Origin: Actinomyces sp.
GTDB taxonomy: Bacteria > Actinomycetota > Actinomycetes > Actinomycetales > Actinomycetaceae
Reading direction: 5' to 3'
DNA length: 11,196 nt
NCBI GenBank assembly: GCA_012837655.1
Contig: DUQT01000127.1
Coordinates: forward strand, 1 to 11,196
The translations under genes were made by a program, and so were the position numbers. Under the pieces are notes generated by a model that made no database searches, was not told the origin of the DNA, and saw nothing but the letters and a program-made list of their open reading frames with translations. Shown here piece after piece: positions 6,785 to 11,196 of this stretch (position 1 is its first letter; each line of letters starts with the position of its first letter).

Positions 6785-7612
6785 TTAAGCGTTGACCGTG
6801 TTTTCATGTTTCCATTGTTCCGCATACTTCCGCGGGCTGAGGTAGCCCAGCGAGGAATGCGGATGGAAGTCATTATACCGCTGTGACCACTGGGCCACGA
6901 GCAGGCGGGCGTGCTCGAGATTCTCGATACTGTTGTCTTCGAGGAGTTCGTCTCGCATACGGTTATGAAACGACTCAACGAATCCGTCATGCCAGGGCTG
7001 ACCGGGCGGGATGAACGCTTGGATTGTCTCATCCTCCTCAGCCCACGCGTGGAGTGCGTGGGCGATGAATTCGGGGCCGTTATCCATTCGGATCACTCTT
7101 GGACGCCCACTATGCTCGAGTGAAGCCAGGTCGAGCAGCTCGATCACTGAGCCAGCGTCGATCTTCTTGTCGACCGTGAAGGCGACGTGCTCGCGGGTGT
7201 ATTCATCGATGATGTTGCAGATCTTGATCGTCTTGCCGTGCCATGTTGAATCGAACTGGAAATCCAGCGCCCACACGTCGTTCGGGTACTGGCCGGCAGG
7301 AACATCACGATGAGTGCCGGCAGCTAGACGCTTGCGTTTCTTCCTGGGCAGGACGCGCAAGCCCTCTTCACGCCACAGGCGCCGGAAGGTCTCCCGACAT
7401 ACCCCATACCCCTCGGCGAGGGCGCTCCTCCAGGCGCGTCGGTGTTCCCACCTGCGGTGATCCTTGGCGAACTTGTGCATCCACGCACGCAGGGAAGCGT
7501 ATTTATCAGGCTGACCATCGCAGGCCTTGGCACGCCGATAAGCGCTACGAGAGAGCCCGACAATCTGGCAGGCAAGCCTTTGGGAGTAGCCCAGCCCCAC
7601 CAGATGCCACAC
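6785..7612 (-). CDS. IS3-family transposase OrfB (rve, D,D(35)E)
   Basis: OrfB is the catalytic part of the transposase. Counting from a GTG at 7612 it has 275 residues: an HTH_21-like segment (about 10-90) and then the integrase core with D117 in WALDFQFD, D177 in RMDNGPEF and E213 in GFVESF, exactly 35 residues apart. The C-terminal YNDFHPHSSLGYLSPRKYA is typical of the family. The frame is open upstream to the slippery site at 7648-7642 (reading GKLLSPARRHDAVWHL), so the real product is most likely the OrfAB fusion made by -1 frameshifting rather than a protein from 7612. No internal lesion is seen; the element is probably active. Confidence 0.92.
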   Translation of the reverse strand: MWHLVGLGYSQRLACQIVGLSRSAYRRAKACDGQPDKYASLRAWMHKFAKDHRRWEHRRAWRSALAEGYGVCRETFRRLWREEGLRVLPRKKRKRLAAGTHRDVPAGQYPNDVWALDFQFDSTWHGKTIKICNIIDEYTREHVAFTVDKKIDAGSVIELLDLASLEHSGRPRVIRMDNGPEFIAHALHAWAEEDETIQAFIPPGQPWHDGFVESFHNRMRDELLEDNSIENLEHARLLVAQWSQRYNDFHPHSSLGYLSPRKYAEQWKHENTVNA

Positions 7613-7635
7613 GGCATCATGACGGCGAGCTGGGC

Positions 7636-7920
7636 TTAGAAGTTTCCCTCCGACAATTCCTTCAATGCCGCTTTCTCTAGCTCCGCTTGACCTAGCAGGC
7701 GTTTCAAACGCGTATTCTCCTCACGCAGGCGCTGTAGCTCTTTGGCTTCGCTCTTGGTCATCGACCCATATGTTGCCTGCCAGCGATTCAACGTGGCTTC
7801 ACTGATCCCGAGTTCGGTAAGAATCTGAGCCGTGGTCGAGCCTGATTCCTTCATCTCCCGGGCCTTATCGAGTTTACGGACAATCTGTTCGGGAGTGTGT
7901 TTACTGAACTTCTTCACCAT
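7636..7920 (-). CDS. IS3-family OrfA (helix-turn-helix DNA-binding protein)
   Basis: A 94-residue OrfA. Residues 8-50 form the helix-turn-helix (PEQIVRKLDKAREM, then TELGISEATLNRWQATYG) that binds the IS ends. Residues about 57-90 form a leucine-zipper-like coiled coil (EAKELQRLREENTRLKRLL) used for dimerisation. The protein ends at TAA 7638-7636, just after a GGGAAAC heptamer. Alone it acts as a DNA-binding regulator; fused to OrfB it is the transposase. Confidence 0.92.
   Translation of the reverse strand: MVKKFSKHTPEQIVRKLDKAREMKESGSTTAQILTELGISEATLNRWQATYGSMTKSEAKELQRLREENTRLKRLLGQAELEKAALKELSEGNF
7642..7648 (-). promoter_or_regulatory. Programmed -1 frameshift site (G GGA AAC)
   Basis: On the coding strand the OrfA codons GAG GGA AAC contain the canonical X XXY YYZ heptamer GGGAAAC, three codons before the OrfA stop. 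Slipping back one base enters the OrfB frame, which is open there. This is the standard way IS3-family elements make the OrfAB transposase. A stimulatory downstream structure was not resolved by eye. Confidence 0.8.
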
Positions 7921-7974
7921 TCATCCATTCTCCCCACCCACAGGCAGGGCATCAATGGACAACACTTAAGTCAC

Positions 7975-8001
7975 CCGGACCTAAAAACCTAGGGCACTCC
8001 A
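7975..8001 (-). repeat. Terminal inverted repeat, orfA side (duplicated at 2960-2986)
   Basis: Reading inward from 8001 the end begins TGGAGTGCCC and reaches TTAGGTCC at 7977. The 27 bases 7975-8001 recur perfectly at 2960-2986 in the same orientation, 5,015 bp away. Confidence 0.88.
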
Positions 8002-8146
8002 CAAGCGCACTAGCCACGTTTTCGATCCCACTAGATCCGTAGTCCCAGAATGAAACCGTGACCGCAACTGCGTAAACGGAGACTAGGAGGTTTACAACGC
8101 TTCGAAATTTGAAACCGAAGCTAGACAGAAGCGTTTCGCCGACCAA
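8002..8146 (-). pseudogene. Truncated ORF for a small membrane-like protein, cut by the IS
   Basis: An open frame starts at TTG 8146 with a strong GGAGGGG ribosome binding site (8158-8152). It runs 48 codons until it meets the IS tip at 8001, after which it reads into IS sequence. Residues about 17-34 (VVNLLVSVYAVAVTVSFW) could form one membrane helix. I do not recognise the protein. Its good translation signal suggests a real gene whose 3' part was removed when the IS arrived. The 93 bp between it and the restriction-modification junction at 8240 hold no recognised feature. An 8-bp inverted repeat (AACGCTTC 8096-8103, GAAGCGTT 8128-8135) lies within the frame. Confidence 0.4.
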
Positions 8147-8239
8147 AGTATCCCCTCCATTCGAAAACTACCCCCTATGCAGCCAGCGCGTAGGTTCCGC
8201 CAATTTGTATCCAAACCATGCTCGAAGTTTCCATGATTT

Positions 8240-9322
8240 GTAGCTGGCCGATCTCGGCACGCAGCTTCTCAAGTCGCTTTACGTCGTGGTAGTAAGTCTG
8301 GAACTCTGTGCGAAGCTCATCAAGAAACAGAGGCTCAATGGTCTTGAGGATGTTGGTTTCAGTCGTGTAGTGCTCACCCAGCTGACGCCGAGCTTTCGCA
8401 CTCTTCACCGATTGAAACAATGAACCAAAGATTGCGGGGCTGATCTCAGACCAGTTAAACATGCAAGCCTCAATCAAGAGGTCCCGCATCTTCGAATCGA
8501 AATACGGAATCGACGTTGACTCCCCGAAAATCCCACCGTTTACATATGGAAACCGAGAAAGCAGTGAATCCATGTTCACCGGCCTGGCAGTCTCCGGCTG
8601 ATTCATAATCTGGAACAGCATGACGAGCTGTGCACCGAGGTCCGTACCGTCCTCACGCGTTCGGTTTTCCAGGAATTCAAAGAACAGGTCGCGTTCCCAC
8701 ATACCTGAGTCATCGCCATAGAGGGCAAAAAGAAGACGCACTAAGAATATGGAGGACTCGTGCTCTGAATACCCAGTCTTCTCAAGCTCCGCATACAGCC
8801 GACCCATGATTTGAGCGGCCCTAATAGATGCCTTTCCTGCTCTCTTGAGCCAAAAGAACGGGTCTGGAAGCCAGCCAAAAACGCCAAATCTTCGGCGTGC
8901 AAAGGTAGTTCCTCGAGCGGGAATTGAACAGTGTCAGCCCCGTCCTCGGCCTCGATATCAAGTATACGAATTGTCTTGAAATCGGAAGTTATGACGCGGC
9001 TGGGACGTTCAATGTCGCCCAGGTCTTCCATGTAATCGAGGGCCTGGGCTTCTGCGGCGTTCAAGTCCCGACCCGCGGATTTCATCTCAAATAGGGCTAA
9101 ACCCGGTATCAATGCGTCAATGAAACCTTGCCGACCCGTGGAGGTCCGCTTCGCGCGTTTCTCATACAAAGCTGCCTTGGTTTGCGTAATCCCGAAAGCC
9201 CCGAGCAAATCTCTAATAAACGACTGCGCCTGCTGGCGCTCATCGCCAGGCTCGTCGGCCCAATCTGCAACGACCTTCGTGCAGCGCCTGCGGATCTCAT
9301 CGAGTGAAAGTGCGGTAGCCAC
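8240..9322 (-). pseudogene. MmeI-type restriction-modification enzyme, N-terminal half (nuclease and helical spacer), frameshifted
   Basis: The gene starts at GTG 9322, preceded by GGGAGG. The N-terminal domain has the PD-ExK nuclease core GFIDALIPGLALFEMK (D69, E79, K81), matching MmeI. Downstream are LDYMEDL, SDFKTIRI and LAFLAGFQTR, also as in MmeI. Near 8833-8835 the frame breaks: restoring one A to the AAA run joins REQE to KASIRAAQIMGRLYAEL, which continues the family sequence through LVRLLFALYGDD, FPYVNGGIFGE, SPAIFGSLFQSV and LGEHYTTETNILK, the helical spacer and the start of the methyltransferase. Homology stops after KLRAEIGQL at 8241, exactly where the other half resumes with RF. 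The family cuts about 20 bases from its site and protects the host with the fused methylase; this copy is dead. The single-base shift alone could be a sequencing error, the insertion cannot. Confidence 0.9.
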
Positions 9323-9347
9323 ATTGCCTCCCTAAGTACCTAACGCA

Positions 9348-9377
9348 ATATTAGCCGCGGCCTCGGACATTAATGTG
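9348..9377 (-). promoter_or_regulatory. Possible promoter of the broken restriction-modification gene
   Basis: A TAATAT hexamer (9353-9348) lies about 25 bases before the GTG start. A perfect 10-bp palindrome, ACATTAATGT (9368-9377), sits just upstream, where a -35 box would be expected. No good TTGACA match was found at standard spacing. Either a weak promoter or an operator is possible; the evidence is only positional. Confidence 0.3.
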
Positions 9378-9443
9378 CAAGCGGCGGCCTCACGGACAAA
9401 AATCGTCCATCCGCGCGCAAACTGCTAACGGAATCGGGGAAAT

Positions 9444-11102
9444 CTAGGAGTATCGGCGTTGCATTTCGCTTTCAATCTGCTCCAAAGAAAGGCCAGCGGT
9501 TTCCGGCATCACTTTCAACAGCGCCACGGCAATCCCCAGATTCAACACTCCATAAATTGTGTATGTGAGGCCGCCGCCGAGGTTCTCCATCATTGATGGG
9601 AACGTCCACGTAATCAGCGCATTCATGATCCACATGCAGAAAATCGCTGTCCCGTTCATGACGCCGCGCACGTCTGCTGGGAAAAGCTCACCCATCATCG
9701 TCCACACAACCGTGCCGTTCGACGACTGCACAATCAGCATGAACACGCCCATCAGGCCCAAAACCAAGAACGAAGCCCAACTTGGAGGCACCGTGCCTGC
9801 CTTCATGTGAGGGGCAATCGCGAACTGGAACGTCGCGGCAATACCCAAAAGACAAATGCCAACACCCGTCACGTCCGCAATCAGAATCTGGCGACGGCGG
9901 AACTTCAGGATCAGCCAGATTCCGAGCACCGATCCAAGTACACTCATCACACCGTTCGCCACCTGCGCGGTGATGGAAGCGGAGGTGGACATTCCGGCAA
10001 ACTCCAAGACCTTTGGCGCGTAATACATGACCGTGTTCACGCCCGTAGTTTGATTTACGATAGCGAGGAAAATGCCGACGAACATTAGCTTGCGAAGCCA
10101 TGGAACTGAGAACACGTACTTGAGGCCCTTTTTGGATTGTTCCAACTCGGCCTCTTGGCGGCGCGACTCAATCATTTCCATGAGTTCGTCTTCAATTGAG
10201 CCGTCGCGCTGCGGATCGCGGATGCGCTTTAAGGAGCCAATCGCCTCATACAGGCGCATTTTTGAGATGTACCACCGAGACGACTCTGGCATCAGACGGA
10301 TTCCAATCCAAAGCGCCACAGCCGGAACGGAGCACAGGACAATCATGTAACGCCACGCCGAACCGTTTCCGGCCGACACTACAAGTTGGTCGAGGAACGC
10401 TTGGTACTGGTCTGGGCTCATCGAGCCACCCTTTGACGCCTGCAATGACGACAAAGCGTCATAAGAATAGGCGCCTGGCGCGAAGTGGCCGGACGGGTCG
10501 CTCTTGATTGCGATCTGAGGCCCGCCATACATCGCATTAATGATTGCGTTCATAGTGAAAGCAAGTAACTGGCCAGTTACGATCATCAGCTGATCGATGG
10601 CAACAATTGAGCCTCGGATACGTTTTGGTGCCGTTTCTGCCAAATAGACGGGGACCGTGGCTGAGGCGCCACCGACCGCCACACCAGAAACGAAACGAAA
10701 GAAGCACAGCACCCAAATGTCTGGTGCTAAAGCCGCGCCCAGTCCTCCAACCAGGAACAGCACAGCGAGAAGCGTAATGTTATGACGCCTGCCGAACCTA
10801 TCTGAAAGACGTGAGCCAATCAGCGCACCAAGTGCCGCACCTATAAGAAGTGTTCCGCCAATTGCGCCCTCTTGAATCGCAGTTAATCTGAGTCCCGCAG
10901 CGCCCGACGGCATCTGCATGTACGGCAAAGCACCGGAGATGACTCCCGTGTCGTAACCAAACAGGAGCGAACCGAGCGTCGCCACCGCCGCAAGTACGAA
11001 AATTCCACGATACTTTCCCGACGGAGGGGTATTCGCAACGGCCTCAGACAATTCGCTGCGGGTGACATTGCCCAATGGGATCTCGCGGGCGGCTTCATTC
11101 AT
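9444..11102 (-). CDS. Sugar porter family MFS transporter (sugar or inositol:proton symporter)
   Basis: A 552-residue twelve-helix permease. I chose ATG 11102 because GGAAGGA lies six bases upstream; an in-frame GTG at 11120 would add six residues and overlap that site. Sugar-porter signatures are all present: GSLLFGYDTGVISGAL (44-59), DRFGRR (101-106), PVYLAETAPKRIRG (151-164), PESSRW (272-277), NQTTGVNTVMYYAP (350-363), GELFPADVRG (471-480) and PETAGLSLEQIE (533-544). The protein should import a hexose, pentose or myo-inositol with protons across the cytoplasmic membrane; the QTTGxNxxxYYAP pattern resembles IolT/XylE-type carriers, but the substrate cannot be fixed. The segment between helices 5 and 6 (about 192-248) is about 55 residues long and polar, longer than usual. 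No catabolic partner genes are adjacent. Confidence 0.93.
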   Translation of the reverse strand: MNEAAREIPLGNVTRSELSEAVANTPPSGKYRGIFVLAAVATLGSLLFGYDTGVISGALPYMQMPSGAAGLRLTAIQEGAIGGTLLIGAALGALIGSRLSDRFGRRHNITLLAVLFLVGGLGAALAPDIWVLCFFRFVSGVAVGGASATVPVYLAETAPKRIRGSIVAIDQLMIVTGQLLAFTMNAIINAMYGGPQIAIKSDPSGHFAPGAYSYDALSSLQASKGGSMSPDQYQAFLDQLVVSAGNGSAWRYMIVLCSVPAVALWIGIRLMPESSRWYISKMRLYEAIGSLKRIRDPQRDGSIEDELMEMIESRRQEAELEQSKKGLKYVFSVPWLRKLMFVGIFLAIVNQTTGVNTVMYYAPKVLEFAGMSTSASITAQVANGVMSVLGSVLGIWLILKFRRRQILIADVTGVGICLLGIAATFQFAIAPHMKAGTVPPSWASFLVLGLMGVFMLIVQSSNGTVVWTMMGELFPADVRGVMNGTAIFCMWIMNALITWTFPSMMENLGGGLTYTIYGVLNLGIAVALLKVMPETAGLSLEQIESEMQRRYS

Positions 11103-11196
11103 GCGCAGTCCTTCCAACACTCAAGGCTGGGTAAAGTAGCTCATACAAAGTAACACACGCATGCGCGGTCCCCTTAGGACGGACAGGCGATGGGGA

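Larger units (their letters stand above)
6754..8001 (-). mobile_element. Complete IS3-family insertion sequence, 1,248 bp
   Basis: The element contains orfA and orfB in the usual overlapping, -1 frameshift arrangement and is bounded by imperfect inverted repeats. The left tip at 6754 reads TGGAGCGGCCTA and the right tip, inward from 8001, TGGAGTGCCCTA; both continue to TTAGGTCC, and weaker similarity (TTAAGCGTTGACC against TTAAGTGTTGTCC) extends past 40 bp. The WALDFQFD, PGQPWHDGFVESF and D,D(35)E features suggest the IS407-like branch. The flanking bases (GGAG on the left, CAAG on the right) do not form a target duplication. The element therefore probably did not arrive here by simple insertion, or has recombined since. 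Confidence 0.92.

Noticed and set aside
7243..7680. 145-codon plus-strand frame within the IS
   Set aside because: It is antisense to OrfB and covers the catalytic core; no independent gene signals.
9381..9420. Terminator for the sugar porter gene
   Set aside because: GGAC/GTCC can pair around an AT-rich loop, but no T-run follows the stem on the coding strand.
1..11196. CRISPR arrays, tRNA genes or prophage modules
   Set aside because: No regularly spaced repeats, cloverleaf-like segments, integrase other than the IS transposase, or phage structural genes were seen.

Overview
The window looks like a piece of chromosome from a mid-GC actinobacterium. The evidence is the MmpL-type transporter, actinobacterial-style IS3-family elements, frequent GTG/TTG starts and the protein sequences. 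A member of the Actinomycetaceae such as Arcanobacterium or Trueperella would fit, but that is inference; no rRNA or unambiguous marker is present.

Left part (1-1475): the N-terminal two-thirds or less of a secreted CpdB-type 2',3'-cyclic phosphodiesterase/3'-nucleotidase runs leftward out of the window. Divergent from it, across about 300 bp, is a 70-residue YjdI-type single-cluster [4Fe-4S] protein. A strong stem-loop at 1436-1465 separates that gene from the convergent gene to its right.

Centre (1476-9322): this is the interesting region. An MmeI-type restriction-modification gene (nuclease, helicase-like spacer, methyltransferase and target recognition domain in one chain) lies on the minus strand. 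It is destroyed by four separate lesions: a one-base frameshift near 8834, an insertion of about 5.4 kb just before the SAM-binding motif (between 8240 and 2845), an in-frame TGA at 1986-1988, and an in-frame loss of most of the target recognition domain at 1902-1919. The inserted segment holds an intact MmpL-family exporter and an intact rsmI (16S rRNA C1402 2'-O-methyltransferase). Both are bounded by nested IS debris: a 125-bp remnant of an IS150-like element, a probable second IS150-like tip, a complete 1,248-bp IS3-family element with D,D(35)E transposase and a GGGAAAC frameshift site, and a solitary extra copy of that element's 27-bp orfA-side end. The two copies of this end are direct repeats 5,015 bp apart that bracket the whole passenger, so the block may have entered or moved through IS-end recombination.

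Right part (9323-11196): a sugar-porter-family MFS transporter with an unusually long loop between predicted helices 5 and 6, transcribed leftward, followed by its upstream region.

I see no CRISPR array, tRNA, prophage module or convincing new multi-gene defence system. The main novelty is the step-wise decay of the MmeI-type gene and the odd placement of a core rRNA-modification gene inside it.
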